Of a stretch of 64,000 nucleotides of DNA, positions 8,728 through 19,441 are shown in pieces. This stretch comes from Roseovarius mucosus. Lineage in GTDB: Bacteria > Pseudomonadota > Alphaproteobacteria > Rhodobacterales > Rhodobacteraceae. Under the pieces are notes generated by a model. The model worked only from the letters and a program-made list of their open reading frames with translations. It ran no database searches and was not told the origin of the DNA. The stretch is from contig NZ_CP020474.1 in assembly GCF_002080415.1 (NCBI RefSeq), forward strand, positions 2,121,501-2,185,500. Reading direction: 5' to 3'. The translations under genes and the position numbers were made by a program. Positions within the stretch are counted from its first letter, which is position 1, and the number at the start of each line of letters is the position of its first letter.

Positions 8728-11381
8728 TTGTCGGCCTGTTCCTGACTAAGCGACTTCAACTCATAAATCAGTTCAAGCGCTTCGCGGGGCGTAAGCGCAT
8801 CGGGCAGGATCGCGCTCAGGCGCTTTTCCACCACCGACTCGCGGGGTGGTTTAGGGGCTGGGGGCGGCGCGAGTGCCGCAAAGAGCGGTAGATCGTCGAT
8901 CAGCGTTTTTTGTGCGCGGTGGCCTTCGCGGTCGCCTTTTTCCAGCGCATCGAGCACCACCCGTGCCCGCGCCACCACCGAGGCAGGGAGACCGGCCAAT
9001 TTGGCGACCTGCACGCCATAGCTACGATCCGCAACGCCCCGCCGCACCTCGTGCAGGAAAATGACATCGCCGTCGTGCTCTTTGACGCTTACGGTGGCGT
9101 TCTCGACGCGGTCGAGTTTGTCACTAAGATGGGTCAATTCATGGTAATGCGTGGCAAAGAGCGCGCGGCAGGCGTTGACATCGTGCAGATGTTCCAGCGT
9201 GGCCCATGCGATGCTGAGCCCGTCCCACGTGGCTGTGCCGCGCCCGATTTCATCAAGAATCACCAGCGCATGATCGTCTGCCTGATTCAGGATCGCAGCG
9301 GTTTCGACCATTTCGACCATAAAGGTCGAGCGCCCGCGCGCCAAATCGTCTGACGCGCCGACGCGGCTAAAGAGTTGGCTGACCAAGCCGATATGGGCGG
9401 ATGTCGCAGGCACATAGCTGCCGATTTGGGCCAAAAGGGCAATGAGTGCGTTCTGGCGCAGAAAGGTGGATTTACCCGCCATATTCGGGCCGGTCAGCAG
9501 CCAAATATCGCTCTTGCCGCCCAGATCACAATCATTGGCAATGAAGGGCGCGCCGCCCTGCGCGCGCAGGGCGCGTTCCACGACGGGATGCCGCCCACCT
9601 ACGATGTTGAGCGCGCGGCTCTGGTCTACGTGCGGGCGGCACCAGTTCTCAGCCCGCGCGAGATCGGCGAGAGCGGTGGTCAGGTCTAGTTCGGCGAGCG
9701 CGCGGGCGCAGTGTGCAATTTCGGCGGCGCGGTCAAGAATCTCGGTCTTCAGGGCATCATAGAGCCGCTTTTCGATCTCGAGCGCACGACCGCCTGCGTT
9801 CAGAATCCGGGTTTCCATCTCGCTCAGGGGCACGGTGGTGAACCGGAGCTGATTGGCCGTGGTTTGGCGGTGTTTGAAGGTTTCGTTCAACGGCACGCTC
9901 AGCATGCGGTCGGCATGGGTGCTGGTCACTTCGATGAAATAACCCAGCACGTTGTTATGTTTGATCTTGAGCGAGGGAATGCCGGTTTGGGTGATATAGT
10001 CGCCCTGCATTCGGGCGATCACACCGCGCCCTTCGTCGCGCAATTGGCGTGCTTCGTCGAGGTCTCTGTCATAGCCCGGCGCGATAAAGCCGCCATCGCG
10101 CGCCAGAAGCGGCGGTTCTGCGACCAGGGCTTGATCGAGGAGGTCAAGAAGGCTGTCATGACCGGTCAGACTCAGAGCAGCTTGGTGCAAAAGCGGGGGA
10201 AGGTCCGTATTGGCGAGGCGCTGGGCAATTTCCATGGCCTGTGCCAGCCCGTTGCGCACCGCCGCCAAATCGCGCGGACCGCCACGATCAAGGCCCAGGC
10301 GTGACAGAGCACGGTCAAGATCAGGCACCTTGCGCAGGGATTCGCGCAGGCCTGCGCAAATGCGGCTCTGTTCTACCGCGAAATGCACTGATTCAAGGCG
10401 GGATTGTACCGTGTCGAGCGCGCGGCTGGGGCTGGAGAGGCGACGTTCGAGGAGCCGTCCGCCGCCCGCTGTCACGGTTCTGTCGATCGTCGCAAGAAGC
10501 GAGCCGGCGCGGCCGCCATTTAGACTGTGGGTTAATTCCAGATTGCGCCGGGTGGCGGCGTCGATCTGCATGACACGCGCCTCGTTTTCGCGGGTCGGGG
10601 GCTGCAACAGGGGCAATTTGCCCTTTTGCGTGATGTCGAGCCAGTCCACGATCGCGCCCATCGCGGCGATTTCGGGGCGCGTGAAAGACCCATAGGCGTC
10701 GAGCGTGTCAACGCCATAGAGCAGGCAAAGCCGTCGCTCGCCTGCTGTGCTGTCAAACGCGGCCTGCCCCAGACCGGTGAGAGAAGCGCCGGATTCAGAG
10801 ACTAATTCGCCGAGATTTGCAACATCCGCCTCGGTCAGCAGCACTTCGCGCGGGGCGAGGCGGGCCAATTCGGGGCCAAGGCGCGCGGGCGTCAGGGGCA
10901 TGACATGAAAAGCGCCGGTGGAAATATCGACCCAAGCCAGCGCGCCCGCGCCACGCACAGTTGCAAAACTGACAAGGTAATTGTGGCGGCGTGCCTCAAG
11001 CAGGCTTTCCTCGGTCAGGGTGCCGGGGGTTACAAGGCGCACCACCTCGCGCCGGACCACGGATTTCGCCCCGCGCTTCTTGGCTTCGGCGGGATCCTCC
11101 ATCTGTTCGCAGACGGCGACGCGAAACCCTTTGCGAATGAGGGTTAAAAGATAGCCTTCGGCGGCATGGACCGGCACGCCGCACATGGGAATATCCTGCT
11201 CGAGATGCTTGCCGCGCTTTGTCAGCGCGATATCGAGCGCCTCGGCGGCGGCGGCGGCATCGTCAAAGAAAAGTTCGTAAAAATCGCCCATGCGATAGAA
11301 AAGCAGCGCCTCGGGATATTGCGCCTTGATCTCTAGGTATTGTGCCATCATCGGCGTGACGGTTGATCCCGTGGTATTCAC
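8718..11381 (-). CDS. mutS: DNA mismatch repair protein MutS
   Basis: Mismatch-recognition ATPase of 887 residues. The N-terminal mismatch-binding domain carries the FYRMGDFYE motif (Phe and Glu contact the mismatch) at about residues 29-37. The C-terminal ABC-type ATPase has Walker [23 protein letters not shown] and FATHYHELT. The full-length domain order (mismatch-binding, connector, lever/clamp, ATPase) looks intact. Convergent with grpE and divergent from the following kinase gene. Confidence 0.98.
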   Translation of the reverse strand: MNTTGSTVTPMMAQYLEIKAQYPEALLFYRMGDFYELFFDDAAAAAEALDIALTKRGKHLEQDIPMCGVPVHAAEGYLLTLIRKGFRVAVCEQMEDPAEAKKRGAKSVVRREVVRLVTPGTLTEESLLEARRHNYLVSFATVRGAGALAWVDISTGAFHVMPLTPARLGPELARLAPREVLLTEADVANLGELVSESGASLTGLGQAAFDSTAGERRLCLLYGVDTLDAYGSFTRPEIAAMGAIVDWLDITQKGKLPLLQPPTRENEARVMQIDAATRRNLELTHSLNGGRAGSLLATIDRTVTAGGGRLLERRLSSPSRALDTVQSRLESVHFAVEQSRICAGLRESLRKVPDLDRALSRLGLDRGGPRDLAAVRNGLAQAMEIAQRLANTDLPPLLHQAALSLTGHDSLLDLLDQALVAEPPLLARDGGFIAPGYDRDLDEARQLRDEGRGVIARMQGDYITQTGIPSLKIKHNNVLGYFIEVTSTHADRMLSVPLNETFKHRQTTANQLRFTTVPLSEMETRILNAGGRALEIEKRLYDALKTEILDRAAEIAHCARALAELDLTTALADLARAENWCRPHVDQSRALNIVGGRHPVVERALRAQGGAPFIANDCDLGGKSDIWLLTGPNMAGKSTFLRQNALIALLAQIGSYVPATSAHIGLVSQLFSRVGASDDLARGRSTFMVEMVETAAILNQADDHALVILDEIGRGTATWDGLSIAWATLEHLHDVNACRALFATHYHELTHLSDKLDRVENATVSVKEHDGDVIFLHEVRRGVADRSYGVQVAKLAGLPASVVARARVVLDALEKGDREGHRAQKTLIDDLPLFAALAPPPAPKPPRESVVEKRLSAILPDALTPREALELIYELKSLSQEQADKAG

Positions 11382-11519
11382 CTGCGCCCCCTTGTTGCTT
11401 GAGCGACCTTACAAATCCACGCTGCGGGGTGAAAGACCAAAGCGCGATTGCGGGCGGGTGCCTGGCTGTTATCCTTGGAAAAGAAAGTTGAGTATTTGGG
11501 CCAAAAAGAAGCGGGCGGT

Positions 11520-12383
11520 ATGATTTTCAATCTCGGGTCGATCAATGCCGATCATGTCTATCGCCTGGCGCAGTTGCCGCATGCGGGTGAGACTGTCACG
11601 GCGCAGGGCTATGCGCGGTTGCTGGGTGGCAAGGGGGCGAACCAATCGATTGCCGTGGCTCGGGCCGGGGGGCAAGTGGTGCATATCGGCGCTGTGGGCG
11701 CGGATGGCGATTGGATGGTGGAGCTTTTGTCTGCGGATGGCGTGGATGTGCGGCATGTGCGCCGGGACCAAGGGGCGTCGGGCCATGCGGTGGTTACAGT
11801 TGAGCAGAGCGGCGAGAATGCGATTTTGATCCACGCCGGGGCCAATCGGGCCTTGCGGATAGAGGATGTTGAGGCCGCGTTGGCGGAGGCGGGGCCGGGC
11901 GATTGGCTCATGCTACAGAATGAGACGAATGTGCAGGTTGAGGCGGCGCGCATGGCCCAAGACAGGGGGATGCGTGTCGCCTATTCTGCTGCGCCTTTTG
12001 ATGAGGCGGCGCTGCGGGCGGTTCTGCCCCATGTCACCCTTTTGATGGTGAACGAGGGGGAGGCGGCGCAGATGACGCAGGCCATGGGCGCGGTTCAGGT
12101 GCCGATGCTGTGTGTTACGCGGGGCGCGCGCGGTGTTCTCTGGACAGAGGCAGGATGCCGAGATGCAGTCACTATTCCGGCGCGAAAGGTTGTTCCGGTG
12201 GATACGACTGGCGCCGGTGACACCCTGGCCGGGTATTTGGTGGCTGGGTTGGCTGCGGGCCTGAACCCAGAGCGGGCGTTGCAAGGGGCGGTTGGCGCTG
12301 CCGCCCTTGCGGTTACGCGCCCCGGAGCATCAGGAGCGATCCCCCTGGCGGCCGAGGTGGCCGCGTTTCTTGGTCAGGAGTGA
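11520..12383 (+). CDS. PfkB-family carbohydrate kinase, ribokinase-like
   Basis: Sugar kinase of the PfkB fold, 287 residues from the ATG at 11520 ([14 protein letters not shown]); the longer frame from 11448 lacks family similarity at its N-terminus. [16 protein letters not shown] near residue 38 is the first PfkB signature. [20 protein letters not shown] near residue 222 is the second, and its Asp is the catalytic base. Ribokinase (RbsK) is the closest type by eye, but no ribose transporter is nearby, so substrate is unproven. Convergent with msrA, with a 10-bp overlap of the 3' ends. Confidence 0.88.
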   Translation: MIFNLGSINADHVYRLAQLPHAGETVTAQGYARLLGGKGANQSIAVARAGGQVVHIGAVGADGDWMVELLSADGVDVRHVRRDQGASGHAVVTVEQSGENAILIHAGANRALRIEDVEAALAEAGPGDWLMLQNETNVQVEAARMAQDRGMRVAYSAAPFDEAALRAVLPHVTLLMVNEGEAAQMTQAMGAVQVPMLCVTRGARGVLWTEAGCRDAVTIPARKVVPVDTTGAGDTLAGYLVAGLAAGLNPERALQGAVGAAALAVTRPGASGAIPLAAEVAAFLGQE

Positions 12384-13042
12384 CCGGCGAAGGGCGCATC
12401 CTTGCCCCAAAGCTCTTTGACGCGGGTATCTCTGCCGCAGGCGTCGCGATAGAGTTTGTAGGCGCTGGCTTTGGTTCGGGGGCCAAAGCGCGTGAGGATG
12501 ATTTCGCTGCTTTTGTAATAATCCTGATGATAGGCTTCGGCGGCATAGAAGGGCTGAGCATTGAGAATGGGGGTCACTATCTTCTGGCCCAAGGCTGATT
12601 TTGCCTCAGCGATGGCCCCCTCGGCGATCTGTTTTTCTGCCGGATCAGAGACGAAAATCGCGGTGCGATAGTTGTCACCCCGGTCGCAGAACTGACCGCC
12701 TGCGTCAGTTGGATCGACCGAGCGAAGGAACAGGTGCAGGAGTTGTGCGCGGGTGACTTGGGCGGGGTCGAAGGTAAGGCGCACGGCCTCGTAATGACCG
12801 GTGCCGCCGGATGTGACCTGTTTGTAGCTGGGGTTCTTGACCGTGCCGCCGGTAAAGCCCGACTCGGCCGCGATGACGCCCCGGACCTGTTCAAAATCTG
12901 ATTCGACACACCAGAAACAGCCGCCTGCGACGATGAGCGTTTCTGTTTCTGCCGCATGGGCACGTCCACCGTGGACGCACAGGCCAACGATGATAAGCCC
13001 TGCGAGCAGCGCTGCCTTGAGTTTCCGAACATTGCTCAGCAT
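12374..13042 (-). CDS. msrA: Peptide-methionine (S)-S-oxide reductase MsrA, exported
   Basis: Reduces methionine S-sulfoxide in proteins. The ATG at 13042 has a strong AGGAGG sequence 9 bases upstream and gives 222 residues. The N-terminus is a signal peptide (positive residues, hydrophobic stretch about 10-24, then GRAHA-AE), so the enzyme is probably periplasmic. The catalytic motif [11 protein letters not shown] follows directly. GTGHYEAV and the later YHQDYY are typical MsrA elements. No MsrB domain is fused. Confidence 0.93.
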   Translation of the reverse strand: MLSNVRKLKAALLAGLIIVGLCVHGGRAHAAETETLIVAGGCFWCVESDFEQVRGVIAAESGFTGGTVKNPSYKQVTSGGTGHYEAVRLTFDPAQVTRAQLLHLFLRSVDPTDAGGQFCDRGDNYRTAIFVSDPAEKQIAEGAIAEAKSALGQKIVTPILNAQPFYAAEAYHQDYYKSSEIILTRFGPRTKASAYKLYRDACGRDTRVKELWGKDAPFAGHS

Positions 13043-13171
13043 GGTTTTAACCCTCCTGCTATTGCCAGCAACATGGCGCAATTGCAGGGAGAGGCCAAAC
13101 AAAGACGTCGTGAGGTCACGCGGTGTTGAGCAATGTTTCGCTTTTTATGGGGCCGTTTGGCAATAGATGGC

Positions 13172-13810
13172 CTAGAGCGGTGTGAGATGCAGCGCCATTT
13201 CGCGTGCGGGGCAGACGCCCTTGAGCCCGCCGGGCACGTCGAGATTGGCGAGCGTGGTGATCCGGTACTGAGTGGCGTAGTGGCGGCTCACCTCATCGAA
13301 GGTGACGCAAAACGGTGGGCCCGCCATGATCGCGGGATCGTATTCGAAGGTTATGAGCAATTGTGGGGCGGTGGCCGTAAGGGCCACAATATGCGTGGTG
13401 TAGCGGGTGCGCATATCGGGCGGCAGCGCCACCAGCGCGGCGCGGTCATAGATTGCATCGACAGAGCCGAGCAGATCGGGGGTGAGCGCGAAAATGTCGC
13501 CCGCAAACACAGTGACGCCGGGGGCGGCATAGGCGCGAAGGGTGCCGTGATCGGTGATTTCCGGCACGGTGCCCAGCTCCTCGAAAAGCTGGCGCACGGC
13601 GATGTCACTGAGTTCCGCGCCTGCGACGCGGTAGCCTTGGGCCAAGAGCCAGGCGATATCGCGGGTTTTGCCACAGAGGGGCAGAAAAATCCGCGCGCCT
13701 GGCTTGAGACCAAGCGCGCCGATATGGGCCGCAAGCATGCGGTTTACGTCGCCTTCATGAAAGCCGATCTGCATGTTTTCCCAACGGGTATGCCAGAAAT
13801 CGGCCTCCAT
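13172..13810 (-). CDS. tpm: Thiopurine S-methyltransferase family protein
   Basis: SAM-dependent methyltransferase of 212 residues. It shows the bacterial TPMT pattern: N-terminal WHTRWENMQIGFHEG, then FLPLCGKTRDIAWLLAQGYRVAGAELS (SAM-binding motif I region) near residue 43, and YDRAALVALPP. In bacteria such enzymes methylate thiols, tellurite or selenite; the true substrate here is unknown. It starts 5 bases after the argG stop on the same strand and is probably cotranscribed with it. Confidence 0.88.
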   Translation of the reverse strand: MEADFWHTRWENMQIGFHEGDVNRMLAAHIGALGLKPGARIFLPLCGKTRDIAWLLAQGYRVAGAELSDIAVRQLFEELGTVPEITDHGTLRAYAAPGVTVFAGDIFALTPDLLGSVDAIYDRAALVALPPDMRTRYTTHIVALTATAPQLLITFEYDPAIMAGPPFCVTFDEVSRHYATQYRITTLANLDVPGGLKGVCPAREMALHLTPL

Positions 13811-13815
13811 GATCC

Positions 13816-15042
13816 TTAGCCCTTGAGCCTGCGGTCGCGCGCTGCAAGGAGTTTTAGGCGCAGCGCGTTGAGTTGGATGAAGCCGGCCGCGTCTTTTTGA
13901 TCATAGGCGCCAGCGTCATCTTCAAAGGTGACGTGGGCCTCGGAATAGAGGCTGTGATCGGACCAGCGGCCAACACAGGACACCGAGCCTTTGTAGAGTT
14001 TGAGGCGGACGGTGCCTGTGACATGTTCCTGGCTTTTGTCGATGGCGGCCTGAAGCATATAGCGTTCGGGCGAGAACCAGAAGCCGTTGTAGATCAGTTC
14101 GGCATAGCGCGGCATGAGCGAATCCTTGAGATGGCCCGCGCCGCTATCAAGGGTGATCTGTTCGATGCCACGATGCGCCTCGAGCAGGATGGTGCCGCCG
14201 GGTGTTTCGTAGATGCCGCGCGACTTCATGCCGACAAAGCGGTTTTCCACGAAATCGAGCCGCCCGATGCCGTGTTTGCGGCCAAATTCATTGAGGTCGG
14301 TCAGGATGGTTGCGGGGCTGAGGGCGGTGCCGTTGATGGCCACGGCATCGCCACGCTCGAAGCTGACTTCGATGAACTCAGGCGTATCGGGCGCGTCTTC
14401 GGGGCTGACGGTGCGCTGATACACGTAATCGGGGGCCATTTCGGCGGGGTCCTCAAGCACGCGGCCTTCGGAGGAGGTGTGCAGCAGGTTGGCATCGACC
14501 GAAAAGGGGGCCTCGCCACGCTTGTTTTTCGCGATCGGGATTTGGTTTTCCTCGGCGAAGGCGATCAGCTTGGTTCGGCTGGTCAGATCCCAGAGACGCC
14601 AAGGGGCGATCACCTTGATATCGGGATTGAGCGCGTAAGCGGCCAGCTCGAACCGGACCTGATCGTTGCCCTTGCCGGTGGCGCCATGGGCCACGGCATC
14701 GGCACCGGTCATCGCGGCAATCTCGACCAGACGTTTGGAAATCAGCGGGCGGGCGATGGAGGTGCCCAAGAGGTAGAGCCCTTCGTAGAGCGCATTGGCG
14801 CGGAACATCGGAAAGACGAAATCGCGCACGAATTCTTCGCGGACATCCTCGATATAGATATTCTCGGGCTTTATCCCCAGCATCTCGGCCTTTTGCCGCG
14901 CGGGATCGAGTTCCTCTCCCTGACCGAGATCAGCGGTGAAGGTCACAACCTCGCAGCCATATTCGGTCTGCAGCCATTTCAGGATGATCGAGGTATCGAG
15001 GCCCCCGGAATAGGCCAGAACAACTTTCTTGGGCGCGGACAT
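13816..15042 (-). CDS. argG: Argininosuccinate synthase
   Basis: Condenses citrulline and aspartate using ATP in arginine biosynthesis. 408 residues. The N-terminal PP-loop [15 protein letters not shown] binds [31 protein letters not shown], and the [12 protein letters not shown] block near residue 275 are diagnostic. Complete and normal length; forms a probable operon with the downstream tpm. Confidence 0.98.
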   Translation of the reverse strand: MSAPKKVVLAYSGGLDTSIILKWLQTEYGCEVVTFTADLGQGEELDPARQKAEMLGIKPENIYIEDVREEFVRDFVFPMFRANALYEGLYLLGTSIARPLISKRLVEIAAMTGADAVAHGATGKGNDQVRFELAAYALNPDIKVIAPWRLWDLTSRTKLIAFAEENQIPIAKNKRGEAPFSVDANLLHTSSEGRVLEDPAEMAPDYVYQRTVSPEDAPDTPEFIEVSFERGDAVAINGTALSPATILTDLNEFGRKHGIGRLDFVENRFVGMKSRGIYETPGGTILLEAHRGIEQITLDSGAGHLKDSLMPRYAELIYNGFWFSPERYMLQAAIDKSQEHVTGTVRLKLYKGSVSCVGRWSDHSLYSEAHVTFEDDAGAYDQKDAAGFIQLNALRLKLLAARDRRLKG

Positions 15043-15167
15043 GTCATTCCCCTTGCGTCAAATCTGGCTGGCGGAGTAGCGGCTTTTGCGGTGATGGGCA
15101 AGTGGACGCGGTTGACTGCGCCTTTGGTTGTGCTAGCGACGGCGGGCAATTGTCAAAAGGTGCGATT

Positions 15168-15905
15168 ATGGCGGCGTGGCGTATTTTTATCCATTCAGTG
15201 CAGATGATTTTCAACAATCTGCCTCAGGTGGTCCGGATTGTGCTGGTGCCCATGGGGATCGGGATTGCGACGTTGGTCCTTTTTGCGGTTCTGGGTGTCT
15301 CGATGGACGGGACGGATACGGAGGGCGCCACGGGGGGACAGATCGCGGGGCTAATCTTGTTGGCGCTTGTGCTGATCGGTCTGGCGCTCTGGGTCATTGT
15401 GGCGTGGCACCGCTTTATCCTCTTGGCGGAATACCCCCAAGGCTGGGTGCCGATGCTGCGCACGGATCGCATGCTGTCTTATATCGGACATTCGCTCTGG
15501 CTTGGCCTTGTGATGATGGGCCTGATGCTGCCCCTCTTTCTGGTGGTTGGGGTTGTCGGCGGCGTGGTGCCACTGATTGTCACGATTGTGAGTGTCGTGG
15601 TGATCGTCGCGGCCAATGTGGTGTTCTTTCGGCTCTCGACGATCCTGCCTGCGGCGGCGATTGGCAAGCCGCTTGCGTTGAAAGAGGCGTGGACCGCGAC
15701 CGAAGGCAGTAGCGCTACGATTCTGATCCTTGTTCTTATTCTGGGGGTGGCGCAATTCGCGCTGCAGCTTTTGCTTGGGTTGCTGCTTTTGACGCCGGTG
15801 ATCGGGGTCGTGTTGATGGTGCTGGGCACGGTGGTGTCGGGTCTGGTCAATATCAGCATTCTGACCACGCTTTACGGCTATTATATCGAAAAGCGCGCGC
15901 TCTGA
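15168..15905 (+). CDS. Multi-pass membrane protein of unknown function
   Basis: About 245 residues from the ATG at 15168, which follows AAGG by 7 bases. The protein is mostly hydrophobic. I see about five or six membrane segments, for example around residues 20-40, 60-85, 110-135, 140-165, 195-220 and 220-240. Several are very rich in Val, Leu and Gly. No catalytic motif is recognised. It stands between divergent argG and ilvA (start 39 bases downstream), so could be cotranscribed with ilvA. Function unknown. Confidence 0.75.
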   Translation: MAAWRIFIHSVQMIFNNLPQVVRIVLVPMGIGIATLVLFAVLGVSMDGTDTEGATGGQIAGLILLALVLIGLALWVIVAWHRFILLAEYPQGWVPMLRTDRMLSYIGHSLWLGLVMMGLMLPLFLVVGVVGGVVPLIVTIVSVVVIVAANVVFFRLSTILPAAAIGKPLALKEAWTATEGSSATILILVLILGVAQFALQLLLGLLLLTPVIGVVLMVLGTVVSGLVNISILTTLYGYYIEKRAL

Positions 15906-15944
15906 GCCTTGTCAGAGGGGTGTGATTGGGGCACTGAGGCGGGC

Positions 15945-17183
15945 ATGACCGAGTTTCAGGAAAATGCCCGCGCCGCAGAGGCCGCGATGCGCGCCGTGTT
16001 CGAGCCGACACCGCTCCAACGCAATGATCACCTGTCCGAGCGCTATGGTGCTGAAATCCTGCTTAAGCGCGAGGATCTGAGCCCGGTGCGGTCCTACAAG
16101 CTGCGCGGCGCGTTCAATGCGATGCGCAAGGTGCTGGCGGCGCGGCCAGATACGGCGACGTTTGTCTGTGCAAGTGCGGGCAATCACGCGCAGGGCGTGG
16201 CCTATATGTGCCGGCATTTTGGGGTCAAAGGCGTGATTTTCATGCCGGTGACGACGCCACAGCAAAAGATCGGCAAGACCGAGAAGTTTGGCGGCGATGC
16301 CGTGGCGATCCGGCTGACGGGCGATTATTTCGACGACACGCTGGCGGCGGCGCAGGCCTATTGCGCGCAGGTTGGTGGGCATTTTCTATCGCCGTTTGAT
16401 GATGAGGATGTGATTGAGGGGCAGGCATCCGTTGCGGTCGAGATCGAGGCGCAGTTGGGTGGCATGCCGGATCGTTTAATCCTGCCGGTGGGCGGTGGCG
16501 GGTTATCGGCGGGGGTGCGCAGCTATGTGGGCGCACGTGCCGCGCTGACGCTGGTGGAACCGGCGGGGGGTGCCTGTCTGGGTGCGGCGCTGGCGGCGGG
16601 TGAACCTGTGCGCTTGCGGCATGTGAACACCTTTGCCGATGGGGCGGCTGTGGCGCAGATCGGGGCACGCACATTCGCGCGGCTGGCGGATATGGAGCCA
16701 AGTGCAGCGATGGTGATCGAAGAGGATCGGCTTTGCACCACGATGCTGGAGATGCTGAATATCGAGGGGATCGTGCTTGAGCCTGCGGGGGCGCTGGCGG
16801 TTGATGCGCTCAAGGATATGGCGGATGTGATCCGGGGCAAGACGGTTGTTTGTGTGACCTCTGGCGGGAATTTCGATTTCGAGCGCTTGCCGGAGGTGAA
16901 GGAGCGGGCGCAGCGGTTTTCGGGGGTGAAGAAGTATTTTATCCTGCGAATGCCGCAGCGGCCCGGCGCGCTGCGCGAGTTTCTGGAAATTCTGGGACCC
17001 GAGGATGATATTGCCCGGTTTGAATACCTCAAGAAATCGGCGCGCAACTTTGGCTCTGTGCTGATTGGGATCGAGACGACGCGGCCCGAGAATTTTGCGC
17101 CGATCCTGACGCGGCTGGATGCTGCCGGGTTTGAATATCGCGATATCACGCGCGATGAGGTGCTGGCCGAGTTCCTGATCTGA
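15945..17183 (+). CDS. ilvA: Threonine ammonia-lyase (threonine dehydratase)
   Basis: PLP enzyme converting threonine to 2-oxobutanoate, first step of isoleucine synthesis. 412 residues from the ATG at 15945, preceded by GAGGCGGG. KREDLSPVRSYKLRGAFNA carries the PLP lysine, SAGNHAQGVAY binds substrate, and GGGGLSAG is the phosphate-binding glycine loop. The C-terminal about 80 residues form one ACT-like regulatory domain (FILRMPQRPGALREFL). This is the shorter single-ACT type, not the roughly 510-residue E. coli enzyme. Some feedback control is likely retained. Confidence 0.94.
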   Translation: MTEFQENARAAEAAMRAVFEPTPLQRNDHLSERYGAEILLKREDLSPVRSYKLRGAFNAMRKVLAARPDTATFVCASAGNHAQGVAYMCRHFGVKGVIFMPVTTPQQKIGKTEKFGGDAVAIRLTGDYFDDTLAAAQAYCAQVGGHFLSPFDDEDVIEGQASVAVEIEAQLGGMPDRLILPVGGGGLSAGVRSYVGARAALTLVEPAGGACLGAALAAGEPVRLRHVNTFADGAAVAQIGARTFARLADMEPSAAMVIEEDRLCTTMLEMLNIEGIVLEPAGALAVDALKDMADVIRGKTVVCVTSGGNFDFERLPEVKERAQRFSGVKKYFILRMPQRPGALREFLEILGPEDDIARFEYLKKSARNFGSVLIGIETTRPENFAPILTRLDAAGFEYRDITRDEVLAEFLI

Positions 17184-17186
17184 GCC

Positions 17187-17522
17187 TCAGGCGGCGATAA
17201 CCCGATCAAGACCGGCCACGAATTCAGATTTCGAGTGCGCGTAACAATCGAGCACGGCGGTCAGATCAACGCTGGCACCCGCGCCCATGGCGGCGGCGCG
17301 TTCGCCGCTGTGACAGAGATCGGCAAAGGCGGTAAAGCCGAGGTTGAGCGCGCTGCCCTTTAGGAAATGCAACAGCGCCTCAAGGTTCTGGCCCGCGTTT
17401 GGCAGGCGCAGTTTCCCGATCTCGGTATCCACCTCGTCAAGGAAAAGCTCTACCACCTCGGCAAAGGCGTCTGCCCCGATTTCATCGCGCAGGTCCTGCA
17501 CGCGGTCCCAGTCGATCATCAT
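17187..17522 (-). CDS. Hpt-domain phosphotransfer protein
   Basis: A free-standing histidine phosphotransfer domain of 111 residues. The phospho-acceptor is His52 in HFLKGSALNLG, which matches the Hpt consensus HxLKGxA. The protein is all helical with no other domain. It is divergent from the response regulator/PP2C gene at 17661, across a 138-bp gap, so the two likely form one signalling route. In that route Hpt would feed phosphate to or from the receiver domain. No histidine kinase is nearby. Confidence 0.85.
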   Translation of the reverse strand: MMIDWDRVQDLRDEIGADAFAEVVELFLDEVDTEIGKLRLPNAGQNLEALLHFLKGSALNLGFTAFADLCHSGERAAAMGAGASVDLTAVLDCYAHSKSEFVAGLDRVIAA

Positions 17523-17660
17523 CTACCCTCCGACACATGGGATCAGACTGGGCGCCAAGGGCTGATAAAGGGTTAAGCTGGGCTGGAAATTCCTGCGAAT
17601 TTTAACATTCATATCCCGTTAAATCCTGTGAGCCTAGGAAGGGGGTGGACAGTGTAAAAG

Positions 17661-18947
17661 GTGGCCCCGGTGCGATCACGAGCGGAACAGGTGACAGGGA
17701 CGGATGCGGGCGGCGGGGTGATCCAGCGCGTGCTGGTGGTGGATGACAGCCGATTGCAGCGGCGCATCCTGACCGCTTCGTTGCAGCGCTGGGGATTCGA
17801 GGTGCAGGAGGCCGAGTCGGGCGAGGAGGCGCTGCGACTGTGCCGGGATCAACCGCCTGATCTGGTGATGAGCGACTGGATGATGCCGGGGTTAAGTGGG
17901 CTTGAATTCTGTCGTAAGTTCCGAGACTTGCAACAAGAGAGCTATGGGTATTTCATCCTTTTGACCTCTAAAAGTGACAAGGATGAGGTGGCGCTGGGCC
18001 TTGATGCGGGGGCGGATGATTTTCTGACCAAGCCGGTCAATGCCGCCGAACTGCGCGCGCGGATTTCGGCGGGGGCGCGTATCCTGCGGATGCAGCGCGA
18101 GTTGACCGAGAAGAACCGGCTGATCAAATCGACGCTGGACGAGTTGCAGACGCTTTATGATTCGCTCGATAGCGATTTGGTCGAGGCCAAGAAGCTGCAG
18201 CAATCGCTGGTGAGCGAACGCTATCGCGATTTCGGCGCGGCCGAGGTGTCCTTGATGCTGCAATCGGCGGGGCATGTGGGCGGTGATCTGGTGGGGATGT
18301 TCCCGATTGGGGCCACGCGCATCGGGCTATACGGGATCGATGTGTCGGGCCATGGGATCAGTTCGGCGCTGATGACGGCGCGGCTGGCAGGGTATCTGTC
18401 GGCCTCTGTGCCGGAGCAGAACCTGGCCCTGCGCAAGACCCGCGATGGAAGGTTCGTGGCACGGCCGCCTGCGCAGGCGATTGCGATGCTGAACCGGCTG
18501 ATCATGTCAGAGATGGAAACCGAGCATTATTTCACCCTTGTTCTGGCGGATGTCGATCTGGAGAGCGGGCGGGTGATCCTGTCGCAGGCGGGGCATCCGC
18601 ATCCGGCGTTGCAGCGCGCGGATGGCACAGTGGAATTTGTGGGCGCGGGCGGTTTGCCGGTGGGGTTGATCGACGGGGCCGAGTTTGAGCAATTCGAGGT
18701 GCAGATGGGGCCGGGTGATCGCCTTTTGATCCATTCCGATGGGGTGATTGAATGTGCGGGCCAAACCGGGGCGCTGCTGCAAGAAGAGGGGTTGGCGCAT
18801 ATCCTGCGGGATCTGCGGCAGACGCGGGGCATGGCGCTGCTCGAATCATTGATCTGGAAACTGTCGGATTTTGCCGGGGATGCTGATTTTGATGATGATA
18901 TTTCCGGGGTACTGCTGGAATTCAAAGGCAGTGCGTTTCCCGGCTGA
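17661..18947 (+). CDS. Response regulator with PP2C-type (RsbU-like) phosphatase output
   Basis: 428 residues. The N-terminal receiver domain (about 23-140) has VLVVDDS, the phospho-acceptor Asp72 in VMSDWMMPG, and FLTKPV with the conserved Lys. A coiled-coil linker (about 145-200) precedes a SpoIIE/RsbU PP2C domain (about 210-420) with VGGDLVGMFPI, GIDVSGHGISSALMTA and the C-terminal DDDISGVLLEF metal-site motif. Such proteins dephosphorylate anti-anti-sigma factors in partner-switching stress pathways. No STAS or RsbW gene is seen locally. The GTG start at 17661 is the first candidate; its ribosome-binding site is weak. Confidence 0.9.
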   Translation: MAPVRSRAEQVTGTDAGGGVIQRVLVVDDSRLQRRILTASLQRWGFEVQEAESGEEALRLCRDQPPDLVMSDWMMPGLSGLEFCRKFRDLQQESYGYFILLTSKSDKDEVALGLDAGADDFLTKPVNAAELRARISAGARILRMQRELTEKNRLIKSTLDELQTLYDSLDSDLVEAKKLQQSLVSERYRDFGAAEVSLMLQSAGHVGGDLVGMFPIGATRIGLYGIDVSGHGISSALMTARLAGYLSASVPEQNLALRKTRDGRFVARPPAQAIAMLNRLIMSEMETEHYFTLVLADVDLESGRVILSQAGHPHPALQRADGTVEFVGAGGLPVGLIDGAEFEQFEVQMGPGDRLLIHSDGVIECAGQTGALLQEEGLAHILRDLRQTRGMALLESLIWKLSDFAGDADFDDDISGVLLEFKGSAFPG

Positions 18948-19365
18948 CGAAATGCCGGTCGCCAGCGTTCCCGAGGTCACGTGCTGCCTGTTCCGGTGTG
19001 ATCCAGACCGCGCGATGGCCCGGCTCGGTGGGTGGGCCCAAGCGTCGGACCGGATGGGCGCGGTAGATGATGCAGAGCTTTTCCGCCCAGAATCCGTATT
19101 CCGGCATATAGGTGAACCGGCGAAAGGCCCCGAGCCGTCGGGGCCGTGCGATCAGCCAGCCGGTTTCTTCGAACACCTCGCGATAGAGCGCCTGCACGGG
19201 TGATTCGCCGGGATCAATGCCGCCGCCGGGCAATTGCAATTCTGGCAGCGGTTCTGCCTGATGGGTCACAAGCAGCCGCCCGCGATGCGGTAGGATGGCA
19301 TAGGCACCGGGGCGCAGGCGATAGGCCACATCGGGCCGGGGGCTGTCTCCGAATCGTCTGATCAC
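18922..19365 (-). CDS. NUDIX hydrolase
   Basis: About 147 residues from the GTG at 19365, with AGAGG about 6 bases upstream; the longer frame to 19443 is not supported. LPGGGIDPGESPVQALYREV followed by FEETG is a complete Nudix box (GX5EX7REUXEEXGU) near residues 54-76, so divalent-metal diphosphohydrolase activity is expected. Substrate unknown. Its 3' end overlaps the 3' end of the PP2C regulator gene by 26 bp in convergent orientation. Divergent from hslO. Confidence 0.88.
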   Translation of the reverse strand: MIRRFGDSPRPDVAYRLRPGAYAILPHRGRLLVTHQAEPLPELQLPGGGIDPGESPVQALYREVFEETGWLIARPRRLGAFRRFTYMPEYGFWAEKLCIIYRAHPVRRLGPPTEPGHRAVWITPEQAARDLGNAGDRHFVSRETHCL

Positions 19366-19441
19366 GTGGCACCTCTTTTGGGGTTGGCTTGTCCTGACGG
19401 TACAGGCGCGATATGCCAAGTCGAGACCCAAAGGAAAGCCC

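Noticed and set aside
13873..15207. 444-codon open frame on the plus strand opposite argG
   Set aside because: It is an antisense shadow of a complete, well-conserved argG and has no domain signature; high-GC genomes give long antisense frames.
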